Notes: generated by a model not told the origin, from the letters alone. Numbered from the stretch's first letter, positions 24,395 to 33,157 are shown. The stretch is DNA of 43,937 nucleotides from Microcystis viridis FACHB-1342 (GCF_014698335.1 NZ_JACJSV010000042.1:1-43937), one strand, 5' to 3'. A program made the numbers and translations.

Positions 24395-24646
24395 TTAACA
24401 ATTTAGTATTAACTTTCCGAACCATTGTCTAATCTCTTGTTTTTCACTCTCTTCCAACGGAAAATCAATATTTTTGAATTGTTCGGCCGTTCTCTGTTTG
24501 ACTCCTAAAATCTCAATCCCTACAATCCTATCCGTCTCATCGTAATCATAGATAATCCCCAGCGCTACTTCCTCAGAATCAATAACCTTTCCCTCACAAC
24601 GACGAATATAAGCGGCATTAGCGGCTCGATCATAGTCTATTTTCAT
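24395..24646 (-). CDS. DUF2283 family protein
   Basis: The 83-residue product starting MKIDYDRAANAAYIRRCEGK has the DUF2283 pattern: YDRAANAAYI, then ALGIIYDYDETDRIVGIEIL. The start at 24646 fits the family; an upstream ATG at 24694 adds 16 unlike residues. The family is small, common beside toxin-antitoxin loci, and of unknown function. It ends 40 bases before the antitoxin gene on the same strand. Confidence 0.82.
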   Translation of the reverse strand: MKIDYDRAANAAYIRRCEGKVIDSEEVALGIIYDYDETDRIVGIEILGVKQRTAEQFKNIDFPLEESEKQEIRQWFGKLILNC

Positions 24647-24684
24647 ATAGCAACCGCCAAGACAATAAAGATTATAATTACTAT

Positions 24685-24948
24685 ATGGTGACATCCTTAA
24701 CCCCAGCCCAACTAGACAACCTCAACCGCTTTCAAAAACGCCTCCTCCGTCATGCCACCCCAATTCGGATTTATAATCTTCCCAACGGTGGCAAAGCATT
24801 TCAAGCGGACGTTCCCGCCAAAAATATTTCCGGTTCCTATGCAACCTATGAAAAACAAATTGATGCGGAAGGAATCACTCTCTTTTACACCAAAACAACC
24901 TACGCCCCCAACGGTTCTATTGTTCACATCAAACAAAAATACCCATGA
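24685..24948 (+). CDS. Small protein resembling a polymorphic-toxin C-terminal domain
   Basis: An 87-residue product with FQADVPAKNISGSYATYEKQ, then IDAEGITLFYTKTTYAPNG and IVHIKQKYP at the end. This pattern of VPxxxxGSYAxYxKxxD followed by YTKTTYxPNGxxVHxK resembles C-terminal toxin cassettes of Rhs/CDI-type proteins, from memory. Here it stands alone, with no secretion or repeat domain. Its stop overlaps the next start (ATGA), which couples the two genes, as is common for a toxin and its immunity gene. The activity is unknown. Confidence 0.6.
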   Translation: MVTSLTPAQLDNLNRFQKRLLRHATPIRIYNLPNGGKAFQADVPAKNISGSYATYEKQIDAEGITLFYTKTTYAPNGSIVHIKQKYP

Positions 24949-25310
24949 AAACTAGACAAGAATACCTCAACGCTTTAGTCAACTTTGACCAACCCCTATC
25001 AACTATCCTCCCTATCCTAAAAACCTTTCCTTGGGACAGTAGCGAAGCAATTATCACCCTAAAAAAAGAGCATCTGATCGATATTCTCGATCGCTATCTC
25101 AATAACGCTCTATCTGCCACCGACCTAGAAAACTGGGCCGATGCCATCGAATGCAGAGAAGATATCGCCTATAAAACAGATGAGGAAAATCTCATCAATG
25201 ACATCATCTTTGACCTCGCTAACCCGACCTTAAACGATCCACTATCACCAAAAACAATCGAACAATACATCAGCCAACTTTCCCATTTAAAGTCTTCCTT
25301 AATTGCTTAA
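24945..25310 (+). CDS. Probable immunity-type partner protein
   Basis: An acidic 121-residue soluble protein with WDSSEAIITLKKEHLIDILD, LSATDLENWADAIECREDI and IIFDLANPTLNDPLSP. It resembles small acidic proteins found directly after toxin cassettes, from memory. The start at 24945 overlaps the upstream stop by 4 bases. A related fragment lies at 23525-23566, showing that this gene family has been duplicated or exchanged locally. An immunity role is inference. Confidence 0.6.
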   Translation: MKTRQEYLNALVNFDQPLSTILPILKTFPWDSSEAIITLKKEHLIDILDRYLNNALSATDLENWADAIECREDIAYKTDEENLINDIIFDLANPTLNDPLSPKTIEQYISQLSHLKSSLIA

Positions 25311-25335
25311 AAAATAGACCTCTTTTTTGTGAATT

Positions 25336-25875
25336 TTAATGGGGGTTTACTTGAATCTCAATTTTGTCCGAGGGGTTAAATTTAATTTCCTCGACAACGT
25401 AGGAACTCTTACTCGCCACCCCTTCGATCCCTCTTATTTCTAGAGGATCTAGCGAGGTTATAGTTACTTCCGCTTTTCCTTCATTAACATCAATAATTTT
25501 GAAATTCTGTAAAGGTTCCTGCCAGCGTTGTCTATTCTGGTTTGGATTGCTTGATTTCTCTTCCCCACGAATAACAAGCGTTCCGCTTTTGATAATAACC
25601 TTCCCTTGAAACTCTATCTGTTTGATCTCTTTCATTGCCACTTCTTTTGTTTTTGATTCTCTCCCTAAAGCGATCGTTTTTGCTTGGGAATCGAACTTGA
25701 TTAATCTCCCAGATAGAGAAGCGCCATTTTTTAAAGATACTTTTGTATTATCCGGTATGAATACGGGGATTTTCTTGACGGGAGATCGATCGCCGGTGGC
25801 TGGTAGATGATAGCCAGCAAGAGAGGCGATAAAAACTAGGCTAGTTGCGGTTATTATTGGGTAGAGTTTTTTCAT
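25336..25875 (-). CDS. Exported hypothetical protein
   Basis: A 179-residue product with a signal peptide (about 1-22, LVFIASLAG). The segment VSLKNGASLSGRLIKFDSQAKT and the following EVAMKEIKQIEFQGK recall beta-barrel domains of Sm-like type seen in some exported cyanobacterial proteins. No catalytic motif is visible. Function unknown; it stands alone between the immunity-like gene (convergent) and the next hypothetical gene. Confidence 0.65.
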   Translation of the reverse strand: MKKLYPIITATSLVFIASLAGYHLPATGDRSPVKKIPVFIPDNTKVSLKNGASLSGRLIKFDSQAKTIALGRESKTKEVAMKEIKQIEFQGKVIIKSGTLVIRGEEKSSNPNQNRQRWQEPLQNFKIIDVNEGKAEVTITSLDPLEIRGIEGVASKSSYVVEEIKFNPSDKIEIQVNPH

Positions 25876-25982
25876 CTTTACCTTGCCTGAATGATCGGGA
25901 TTTAGTTGGTTCTGTTTTCGATCTTGGATGCGGTGGGTTAGCGCTACTCCTAACCCAACCTGCGGTTTTTGTCAATATATTT

Positions 25983-26375
25983 TTACTTTCCGAAACCTTT
26001 TTTCGGGCGGTTTTGTTTGGCAATACGGAGGGCTTTTCCGGTTTTGCCATCCTGTAGTGCGATCCGCATCGATCGCTTTTTCTGGTAGGATTGAATATCC
26101 GCCGCTAACGGATGATCGTTATCGATGCGTAGATGGGTTAAAGAACAGATAAGACCCGTTTGTTTTCCCAATTCATTTTTTAGGAAACAAATAATTCCCC
26201 CCTCGTCTCCCGTGTAGAAAATTTTATCGATCGAAAACTGGTGATCGGGTTTGTATCGCTCGCCTTTTGTTTCAGCTAGTTTTAACGTTTCGGGAGTTGC
26301 ACGCACAGGGATTGGTAAACTCGCTTCCATTTTCTCAATTAACAAACGAACTTGGCGGGGATCGTCGATCGACAT
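25983..26375 (-). CDS. Conserved hypothetical protein
   Basis: A 130-residue product starting MSIDDPRQVRLLIEKMEASL. It has a structured middle (SIDKIFYTGDEGGIICFL and LICSLTHLRIDNDHPLAADI) and a strongly basic C-terminus (KALRIAKQNRPKKGFGK), which could bind nucleic acid. No family function is recognised. It is divergent from the membrane protein gene that starts at 26472. Confidence 0.65.
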   Translation of the reverse strand: MSIDDPRQVRLLIEKMEASLPIPVRATPETLKLAETKGERYKPDHQFSIDKIFYTGDEGGIICFLKNELGKQTGLICSLTHLRIDNDHPLAADIQSYQKKRSMRIALQDGKTGKALRIAKQNRPKKGFGK

Positions 26376-26471
26376 GGGTTATTCTCCTTGATAAAATACA
26401 AAGAACTGGCGATAGAACCCGATCGATCGAGTAGGATAGCGATCGAAAACGCCAATCAGGGACATTTTACC

Positions 26472-27281
26472 GTGAGCGCTCCGAATTCGCCCCCTCCCGG
26501 AACACAGATACTAGGAACCTTCGCCAGTCTTCTCGGTTTGCTGGGGATTTTTCTCTATTTTACGGGATGGATCTATCGGTGGGCCTATTTCGGCTGGTTT
26601 AGCCTTGAGATTAACCGTCTGGACTTGCCCTTGCGTTCCTTCCTTTTTGTGCCGATACAGGTCTTCTGTGGCGATTTCGGGGCGTTGCTGCGAACGTTTC
26701 TGGCGCTGGTTGCCGTTGCCTTTGCGATTCAATTTACTCTCTGGATTTTGTCTCCCCTGCCATCCTATTCAATTGTCAGTCAATCTAAACGGAAATTTCA
26801 TCAAAAATTTCAGTTCTTAGGTTTATTAGTCCGGGGAATTCCCGAAGCTCTCCGAAAAGATTTGATCGCTGTTATTTGGCTATTAATTATACTTTTTTGG
26901 TTAGCTCGAATTCAGGGATCGATCGATGCCCGTCGCGATGCAGTTAATGATACTTCTACCTTACCAGTTATCACTTTAGTTTTACCAGAAAAACAGATAG
27001 CGATCGGTCGGAATCCAGAGGATGTTTTTACCGATCCTTCTCTCAAAGGTTATCGAATTATCGGTGAGACTAAATTACTCGAAGAGCTGCGGGGAAAAGA
27101 AACCAATGATAGTAAAGTCAATCCCCCGCGAGTTTGGCGGTTATTAATCCAAAATAACAATTGGACTTATATTTTTCGCGGGTTATCCCCTCAGTCGGCA
27201 GAAAATGAACGTCCGGCGATTCTAGCCATTCGCGAGGATAAGGAGGGACAATTGATGATTCTCGCGCCAGATGTCCCATAA
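26472..27281 (+). CDS. Hypothetical membrane protein
   Basis: I chose the GTG at 26472 (MSAPNSPPPGTQILG, 269 residues). Upstream in-frame sequence to 26352 overlaps the divergent gene and does not look like protein. Three hydrophobic stretches are visible: ILGTFASLLGLLGIFLYF, FLALVAVAFAIQFTLWIL and LIAVIWLLIILFWLARI. A soluble C-terminal domain follows from about residue 150. No family is recognised. Confidence 0.62.
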   Translation: MSAPNSPPPGTQILGTFASLLGLLGIFLYFTGWIYRWAYFGWFSLEINRLDLPLRSFLFVPIQVFCGDFGALLRTFLALVAVAFAIQFTLWILSPLPSYSIVSQSKRKFHQKFQFLGLLVRGIPEALRKDLIAVIWLLIILFWLARIQGSIDARRDAVNDTSTLPVITLVLPEKQIAIGRNPEDVFTDPSLKGYRIIGETKLLEELRGKETNDSKVNPPRVWRLLIQNNNWTYIFRGLSPQSAENERPAILAIREDKEGQLMILAPDVP

Positions 27282-27378
27282 TCCCAGTGAAACTCAATCG
27301 GGGAAATTATCGAATTACCCTTGAACATCGAAGCTTACTGCTATAATTACTTACGGACAAAGATAATAAATAAAATTT

Positions 27379-27576
27379 ATGGGCGACTTTTTTGATAACG
27401 TGAGCCGTTACCCCCGCTATCTGATTAGCTTTAGTTTAGGGATTTTCTTCGCCTTTTTTGGCTGGTTAGCCCCTTTATTAAAAAATCCCCTCACAGCGAT
27501 CGCACTTGTGGGCTTTCTGGGGGGAACTTTCGCCTTTCTTTATTTCACCCTCAAAGCCATGCTCGGATTAGCTTGA
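27379..27576 (+). CDS. ycf33: Ycf33/DUF751 membrane protein
   Basis: The 65-residue product, MGDFFDNVSRYPRYLISFSL followed by two hydrophobic helices and FLYFTLKAMLGLA, is the cyanobacterial and plastid Ycf33 family (DUF751). The proteins have two transmembrane helices and no settled function. It lies 41 bases before rbfA on the same strand, a pairing consistent with one transcript. Confidence 0.88.
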   Translation: MGDFFDNVSRYPRYLISFSLGIFFAFFGWLAPLLKNPLTAIALVGFLGGTFAFLYFTLKAMLGLA

Positions 27577-27617
27577 TACAATGGTAAGGGTTTCGCTGTT
27601 TTTAGGGGACGAAAATT

Positions 27618-28010
27618 ATGGCCAATGATCGTCGAGTATCTCGCGTGTCCTCGCTAATTAAGCGCGAGGTCAGCCAAATGTTATTAATGGAAATTAAAGA
27701 TGATCGCGTCGGTGCGGGTATGGTTAGCGTTACCGATGTGGACCTCTCCCACGACCTACAACACGCTAGGATTTTTGTGTCTATCTACGGCAACAAAGAT
27801 GCAAAGGCCGAAACTATGGCCGGTTTAAAAGCGGCTGCGGGATTCGTCCGACGTGAACTGGGTCAACGCATCCGTCTCAGACGTACCCCCGAAGTGGTCT
27901 TCCTAGAAGATTCTTCTCTTGAACGCGGCGATCAAATGTTACACCTTCTTGATCATATTAAAAGCGATCGACCCCCAGAAGATGACGATTCCGATATCAG
28001 TGACCAGTGA
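27618..28010 (+). CDS. rbfA: 30S ribosome-binding factor RbfA
   Basis: RbfA matures the 5' end of 16S rRNA and is needed for growth in the cold. The 130-residue product has a KH-type core: [40 protein letters not shown] and [18 protein letters not shown]. The last codons and the TGA stop (28008-28010) fall within a CAGTGAC heptamer array (27998-28028), so the repeat has supplied the C-terminal end of the protein. RbfA tails are variable, so function should be kept. Confidence 0.94.
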   Translation: MANDRRVSRVSSLIKREVSQMLLMEIKDDRVGAGMVSVTDVDLSHDLQHARIFVSIYGNKDAKAETMAGLKAAAGFVRRELGQRIRLRRTPEVVFLEDSSLERGDQMLHLLDHIKSDRPPEDDDSDISDQ

Positions 28011-28028
28011 CCAGTGAACAGTGATCAG
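27998..28028. repeat. Heptanucleotide repeat CAGTGAN x4 overlapping the rbfA stop
   Basis: Units CAGTGAC, CAGTGAC, CAGTGAA, CAGTGAT and a partial CAG. The rbfA stop lies in the second unit. Confidence 0.8.
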
Positions 28029-28075
28029 TAGAGGATAACTAAATTTAGACAAAACTGGCAACTTAAAACTTAAAC

Positions 28076-28121
28076 CTGATAACTGATAACTGATAACTTA
28101 TAACTGATAACTGATAACTGA
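28076..28121. repeat. Heptanucleotide repeat CTGATAA x6 upstream of the GH3 gene
   Basis: Six units run in register, of which the fourth is CTTATAA, and the array ends four bases before the GTG start at 28125. The array occupies the place of the ribosome binding site, and no Shine-Dalgarno sequence is seen. Confidence 0.85.
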
Positions 28122-28124
28122 ATA

Positions 28125-29705
28125 GTGAGCGATCGCATTTTATCCCTAAAAGAACGTATTGGTCAGATGATAGTAGTCCGCGCTTCCGGCTATCTCTTTG
28201 ACCAACAAATCCGCTATCCTGCTTGGGAACCCGTCAACGCCACCCTGAAACATTGGTTAGAAACCCTCCACCTCGGTGGGGTGATTCTGTTGGGAGGTAG
28301 CGCCGCCGAAATCGCTTTCCGTAGCCAACAATTACAAAGTTGGTCCGGCGATAATCCTCTCCTCATCGCTGCCGATATCGAGGAGGGAGTCGGCCAAAGG
28401 TTTTCCGGCGCCACTTGGTTTCCCCCCCCAATGGCTTTAGGAAAAATAGCCGAAAAAAGCTTGACAAAAGCCACAGAATATGCTAGGGAAATGGGAGCAA
28501 TTACCGCTAAGGAAGCACTAGCGATCGGGATTAACTGGATTTTAGCCCCAATTGTCGATGTGAACAATAATCCCGACAATCCGGTTATTAATATTCGTTC
28601 CTTCGCTGAAACTCCCGAAATCGTCGCTAATCTAGCTCAAGCTTTTATTTTAGGGGCCGATTCCTATCCAGTTTTGACCACGGCCAAACATTTTCCGGGC
28701 CACGGTGACACCAGCAATGACTCCCATCTCGATCTTCCCATTATCAACCACGATCATCATCGCCTAGAAGCGATCGAATTGCCGCCCTTTCAAGCAGCGA
28801 TCGAGTCGGGGGTTGATAGTATTATGTCAGGCCATCTGTTAATTCCCGCTTGGGATGCCGAATTTCCCGCCACTCTTTCCTCGAAAATTCTCGCGGAAAA
28901 ACTGCGCCAAAATCTCGGTTTTCAGGGTTTAATCGTCACCGATGCCCTGATTATGGGAGGAGTGACTAAAATTGCCAGTGCTGCCGCCATAGCAGTGAGG
29001 GCGGTACAGGCGGGGGCTGATATACTGTTAATGCCTCCCGATCCGATCGAAGCGATCGAAGCGGTGTATAGTGCCGTGCAAGCGGGTACAATTAGCGAAG
29101 CGAGAATTAATGATTCTTGGCAACGTATTCAACGAGCAAAAGAGAAATTGGGGCAAAGACAGCCATCCTTAGAATCCTTAAGCAGTTTAGCGGCACCGCA
29201 AGCTCTAGAGATTGTCAGCGACATTTTAAAAGATTCCCAAACAGTTAGCGCTAATTTACCGATTCAAGCCACTCAAGGCCGCAATTTAATCATTATCGAT
29301 GATTTACTCAACTGTGACTTTCTTGATCGCTCTTGTCCGGCGGTGACAATTCCCCGACAATGGGGTTATCAAACCCAAATAATCGACCGTAGCACCTTTA
29401 ATCAGTCCCTCGTCTCCCCAGAAACGACTCTCCTACAAGTATTTATCCGTGGTAATCCTTTTCGGGGTAGTGCCGGATTAAGGGACGAAACGAAAGCTAT
29501 CTATCAAGCTTTGCTGAAAACTGGACAAATTCAAGCATTGATTGTTTATGGTAGTCCCTACGTTTTCCAGTGGTTTCGTCAACAAAGCGGAGACATTCCC
29601 TATCTTTTCAGCTACGGACAACAACCAAGCGCCCAAAAAATCGCCCTAGAAACTATTTTTGAGGGGACCACTAGCGGCGAAAATCAGACCGATACTTTCG
29701 TTTAA
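28125..29705 (+). CDS. Glycoside hydrolase family 3 (beta-N-acetylhexosaminidase-like, NagZ type)
   Basis: A 526-residue protein with the GH3 N-terminal barrel. LLIAADIEEGVGQRF, TAKHFPGHGDTSNDSH (the GH3 NagZ-type loop with catalytic His/Asp context) and GLIVTDALIMGG (nucleophile Asp) are visible. NagZ-type enzymes cut N-acetylglucosamine from muropeptides; a C-terminal domain of about 170 residues follows, as in many cyanobacterial and firmicute members. No signal peptide is seen. The start is GTG at 28125 directly after a heptamer array. The stop overlaps the convergent LpxB-like gene by 4 bases. Confidence 0.88.
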   Translation: MSDRILSLKERIGQMIVVRASGYLFDQQIRYPAWEPVNATLKHWLETLHLGGVILLGGSAAEIAFRSQQLQSWSGDNPLLIAADIEEGVGQRFSGATWFPPPMALGKIAEKSLTKATEYAREMGAITAKEALAIGINWILAPIVDVNNNPDNPVINIRSFAETPEIVANLAQAFILGADSYPVLTTAKHFPGHGDTSNDSHLDLPIINHDHHRLEAIELPPFQAAIESGVDSIMSGHLLIPAWDAEFPATLSSKILAEKLRQNLGFQGLIVTDALIMGGVTKIASAAAIAVRAVQAGADILLMPPDPIEAIEAVYSAVQAGTISEARINDSWQRIQRAKEKLGQRQPSLESLSSLAAPQALEIVSDILKDSQTVSANLPIQATQGRNLIIIDDLLNCDFLDRSCPAVTIPRQWGYQTQIIDRSTFNQSLVSPETTLLQVFIRGNPFRGSAGLRDETKAIYQALLKTGQIQALIVYGSPYVFQWFRQQSGDIPYLFSYGQQPSAQKIALETIFEGTTSGENQTDTFV

Positions 29706-30901
29706 GGGCAAAAATTGCCTAGTAACCATTGGGCAATGCGATCAGAGGCACCGGCCGATCCCATTCTCTGACGACCATTAAAGGCGATTTCTTGCCACTG
29801 TGGGGGATTTTGTAATAAATATTCTAACTTGTCTGGCACTGACTCGGCACTATCGCCTAAGAGAATTGAACAGCCTAATAAACGCTGTTGCAGTTTGGCA
29901 AAATGGGGAGTAAATTGTGGTCCAGATCCCGCAATTGTGATCGCCGGTTTACCCAAACCGACGAACTGTTCCGTGGCAGTTCCCGCCATGGCGATCGCTA
30001 GATGGCAACGGCCTAAATATTCGGCGTAATCCCTTTGAGAAATAGTTATAAATACCTCTTGACAAATAAACTTATTTGTGCTATATTCTCGCCAACCCCG
30101 GGAAATTAAAGCAGCCGTAAAAGATTCTAGGGGGAGAGAAGGAGCGATCGCCGACAAAAACTCCAGCTTGTAATCGGGAAAACGGCCGATAATGGCGGCC
30201 ACAGCTGCGAGAATTTGCTGCCAATTGTGGAGAGATTCGGGAAAGCGCGAACCGGGTAGCAGCAGAATAGTTAGGCAATCTTGGGGAAAATCGCCCGTTA
30301 TCGAGGGTAAAAGGTCATCCATCATCGGATTACCCCCATCGACAACGGGAATTGACCACTGTTGTAAAATTTTGCTAGTTAAACTATCCCGGGGAAAAAC
30401 CCCCCGACAGCGAGGATGAGCCATTAACCAGCGTTCCCAGGGATAATAGTAGGAACCCCAGAGGCGATCGATCATCGAGCTACTATCTAACCATCCCTGC
30501 TCATCCCGGAGATAGTATTCTGATTTAGCCGTTCCCACAAAAGCATAATGTGTCCCGCTTAACCAAGCAAGGGCAAGGGGTAAGATATCTCCCACCGCGA
30601 CAATTTTTCCCCCTTCTTGGCCCCAATTTCTGACCAGACGGTATTGACGGGAGGTTAATCCTAATAAACCCTCCCGCAGATCTCGCCATAATTGTTTGGG
30701 ATCGCTAGTGATAAAACCCCCAGAGGGCATTTTTTGACCTCGATCGAGAAGGGGAATCCCCAGACGAGTATAAGCATAACCGTTACCCACTAGGGGTAAA
30801 GCAGTAATATCCGGACAGTGGGGAGATGATTGCAGTCTTTTAATAATCCGGATCGCGATCTCATCTTCACCGTGGCCATTACTCAAAAATAATAATTTCA
30901 C
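29702..30901 (-). CDS. LpxB-related lipid-A-disaccharide synthase-like protein
   Basis: A 399-residue GT-B protein starting MKLLFLSNGHGEDEIAIRII, with LVGNGYAY, VAVGDILPLALAW and VVDGGNPMMDDLL. The nucleotide-sugar binding C-terminal part follows (AIAMAGTATEQFVGLGKPAI, GSGPQFTPHFAKLQQRLLG). It matches the cyanobacterial LpxB-related family, distinct from true LpxB. The acceptor is unknown; a glycolipid role is inference. It is convergent with the GH3 gene, whose stop overlaps by 4 bases. Confidence 0.85.
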   Translation of the reverse strand: MKLLFLSNGHGEDEIAIRIIKRLQSSPHCPDITALPLVGNGYAYTRLGIPLLDRGQKMPSGGFITSDPKQLWRDLREGLLGLTSRQYRLVRNWGQEGGKIVAVGDILPLALAWLSGTHYAFVGTAKSEYYLRDEQGWLDSSSMIDRLWGSYYYPWERWLMAHPRCRGVFPRDSLTSKILQQWSIPVVDGGNPMMDDLLPSITGDFPQDCLTILLLPGSRFPESLHNWQQILAAVAAIIGRFPDYKLEFLSAIAPSLPLESFTAALISRGWREYSTNKFICQEVFITISQRDYAEYLGRCHLAIAMAGTATEQFVGLGKPAITIAGSGPQFTPHFAKLQQRLLGCSILLGDSAESVPDKLEYLLQNPPQWQEIAFNGRQRMGSAGASDRIAQWLLGNFCP

Positions 30902-31000
30902 TGTTTTTCTTAACTTCTAGCTTAAAGTCCTAAACTTCGGTTGTTTTATTCCCTTCGACCCTAGACAATGCTGATGGTTAGGGAACAATCAATTTTATAA

Positions 31001-31126
31001 AAGCAGTTAACCAATTCCCATTTAGTCTAATCTACCAGAAGGTTTCGCCGATCGCTTATCTCTGTCTTGATGGCGACCATTTGACCAAAGGCAAGACTAA
31101 GAGATAAGAGATGAGTTTAACTGCTT
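31001..31126. repeat. Long imperfect hairpin (structured RNA or MITE)
   Basis: An outer perfect 10-bp stem AAGCAGTTAA/TTAACTGCTT (31001-31010, 31117-31126) encloses an inner 15-bp stem, CTTATCTCTGTCTTG (31055-31069) with CAAGACTAAGAGATAAG (31092-31108), broken only by a 2-base bulge. It fills much of the 338-base gap between the LpxB-like gene and tsaE. It may be a small RNA, an attenuator-like leader of tsaE, or a non-autonomous element. Confidence 0.55.
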
Positions 31127-31239
31127 CTATTTTTATCGATCAAAAGACCAAATTTGGCCCCCCAGAGCCAAGAAGGTCAGAAAGCTGCTCTGATCGCTAT
31201 ATTAGAATCAGTGGTTAATTGGCATCCTAGCGGAAAAAA

Positions 31240-31710
31240 ATGATTATCGACTTACCCGATCGAGAAGCTACTGTCAATTTAGGCGAAAAACTGGGGCAAA
31301 CCCTGGCCCCTGGCAGTGTAATTTTATTAAAAGGCGATTTGGGAGCGGGAAAAACCACCTTAGTACAGGGAATTGGCTTAGGATTGGGCATTCAAGAGCC
31401 TATAGCTAGTCCCACCTTCACCCTCGTTAACGAATATAACGAAGGCCGCCTTCCTTTGTATCATTTGGATTTGTACCGTTTGCAGGGTCAAGATATCGAG
31501 GCCCTGTACCTAGAAAATTATTGGCAGGGAATCGAGGTAGATTTAGGGATAGTGGCGATCGAATGGTCAGAACGTTTAACTTTTTTGCCGGAAAATTATC
31601 TAGAGATTACTTTACTCGATCGAGGCGATCAGGGACGACGAGCGCTGCTCAATTTTGTCGGTGGGGACGAAAAAAATAGCGACCCCACAGGAATCGCTAT
31701 CGGCACTTGA
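31240..31710 (+). CDS. tsaE: tRNA t6A biosynthesis ATPase TsaE
   Basis: TsaE is the ATPase that works with TsaB and TsaD to make threonylcarbamoyl-adenosine 37 of ANN-reading tRNAs. The 156-residue product has Walker A GDLGAGKTT (32-40), SPTFTLVNEY, YHLDLYRL and IEWSERL, all family signatures. Its length is typical. The ATG at 31240 has CGGAAAAAA upstream, with no strong ribosome binding site. It stands alone, with a structured repeat in its leader. Confidence 0.95.
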   Translation: MIIDLPDREATVNLGEKLGQTLAPGSVILLKGDLGAGKTTLVQGIGLGLGIQEPIASPTFTLVNEYNEGRLPLYHLDLYRLQGQDIEALYLENYWQGIEVDLGIVAIEWSERLTFLPENYLEITLLDRGDQGRRALLNFVGGDEKNSDPTGIAIGT

Positions 31711-32071
31711 CTCTTTAAGCAATCAAACTTTAGCGGTAACTCTCGGCATCTAAGATAGATGTTGGGTTCGATCCCCCCTTAATCCCCCCTTGATAAGGAG
31801 GGAACTGATAGTTTTTAACATCTAACTACTTATAAGATGTAAAAAAATAACTGTTTTTTTACCTTTAATTTGCCCTTCCCACGGAGAAAATATCCGCTTT
31901 TCAGAGATATAATACTAAGAAAATCGGCAATTTTTGCTAATTTCACACTATCTTTAGATTTATCTTCTATCTTGATGTCTGATCGGTTTTGGCAGTGGTT
32001 GACCCTTTTCGCTACTAGGGAATCGTGAAAAGAAAAAAAGAAGCGATCGAGTGCTAATTATGAGATGAGCG
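31711..32071. other. Non-coding stretch between tsaE and trm1
   Basis: No gene is seen. It holds a C-rich CCCCCCTTAATCCCCCCTTG repeat around 31774-31794, a common dispersed motif in cyanobacteria, with AAGGAGGG complementing part of it. AT-rich sequence follows. Confidence 0.5.
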
Positions 32072-33157
32072 ATGCAGGAAGAAAAAGCGATATTTAATAT
32101 CAACAATACTTTTTATCGACCGGAGAGTAAAATCGTCCGAGATTTAGGAGTTTTAGGGGCGGCAATTGCCCAAAAAGAGCGGGGCAGTTTGCGCGTTTTA
32201 GAAGTAATGAGCGGCTCTGGTGTGCGAGCGCTCAGGTATTGGTTAGAAAGTGGTGCGGATTGGCTGTGGGTTAATGATGGAAATCCAGAAATTAAGCCAA
32301 CTTTAGACGCTAACTTAGAGAGTTTATTACAACAGAAACAAGGGAAAATAACCTATAAATCTGCTCAAGAAGTTCTCCGAGAATGTTATCTTAAAAAAGA
32401 CCATTATGATCTAGTTGATATTGATGCTTTTGGTTCCCCTGCATCCCTGTTTAGTGCTATTCCTTTAGCCACTAAAATCGGGGGTTTAATTTATCTGACT
32501 AATACTGATGGACGGACGTTGACGGGTCATAATCTAGAAAATAGTTTAGCTGATTATGGAGCCTATGCTCGCAATCATCCGGCTGCCCACGAACAGGGAT
32601 TAAGATTAATTATCGCCAGTTTGCAATTAGAATCGGCCCGGTTAGGTTTAGGAATTACGCCGGTTTTTTCCTTCTTTTTTGGTCAAAGTTATCGGGTGAT
32701 GGTGCGGTTAACGGCTAATAGACAATTAAATAGTCATAACTACGGTTTTCTCGGTTATTGTCATAGCTGCGGAGAATATCAATCAGTGCCTTGGCCGAAG
32801 TTAGGCAAGATAGTTTGTTCTGGGGACGGACAACCTTTAACCTTAACCGGACCTTTGTGGTTAGGCAGTTTACATGATCGCCTTTATCTAGAAAAAATGG
32901 CAGATTTAGCCGATCAATGGCAGTGGAAAAAGGTAGTTAAATTGTTAGAAATAATGAGGGAAGAAAACGATTTTCCTCCCTATTTTTATAGCTTTCGGGA
33001 AATTGGTAGAAGGGGCAAATTAGATCTACCTAAAAGGGAAGATTTAATTGCGGCTCTCCTAGAACAAGGTTATCGAGCTGCTGCCACCCATATTAACCCG
33101 CAAGCGGTGAAAACTAACGCTTCTTTAGCCCAATGTATCGCACTACTCAAGGACTAA
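32072..33157 (+). CDS. trm1: tRNA (guanine26-N2)-dimethyltransferase (Trm1 type)
   Basis: Trm1 methylates guanine 26 of tRNA with SAM. It is common in archaea and eukaryotes and patchy in bacteria, including cyanobacteria. The 361-residue product has NTFYRPESKIVRDLGVLGA at the start, SAM motif LEVMSGSGVRALRY, and LVDIDAFGSPASLF as the catalytic motif. VMVRLTANR and the paired cysteines HSCG and KIVCS in the C-terminal domain follow. The TAA stop is followed at once by a MITE whose TAATTA duplication includes the stop bases. Confidence 0.9.
   Translation: MQEEKAIFNINNTFYRPESKIVRDLGVLGAAIAQKERGSLRVLEVMSGSGVRALRYWLESGADWLWVNDGNPEIKPTLDANLESLLQQKQGKITYKSAQEVLRECYLKKDHYDLVDIDAFGSPASLFSAIPLATKIGGLIYLTNTDGRTLTGHNLENSLADYGAYARNHPAAHEQGLRLIIASLQLESARLGLGITPVFSFFFGQSYRVMVRLTANRQLNSHNYGFLGYCHSCGEYQSVPWPKLGKIVCSGDGQPLTLTGPLWLGSLHDRLYLEKMADLADQWQWKKVVKLLEIMREENDFPPYFYSFREIGRRGKLDLPKREDLIAALLEQGYRAAATHINPQAVKTNASLAQCIALLKD

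Noticed and set aside
26352-26471. N-terminal extension of the hypothetical membrane protein from ATG 26352
   Set aside because: It overlaps the divergent gene start and reads as non-protein sequence; the GTG at 26472 gives a better N-terminus.
30902-31239. Search for a tRNA or small gene in the gap before tsaE
   Set aside because: No cloverleaf or coding frame was found; the structure present is a long hairpin instead.
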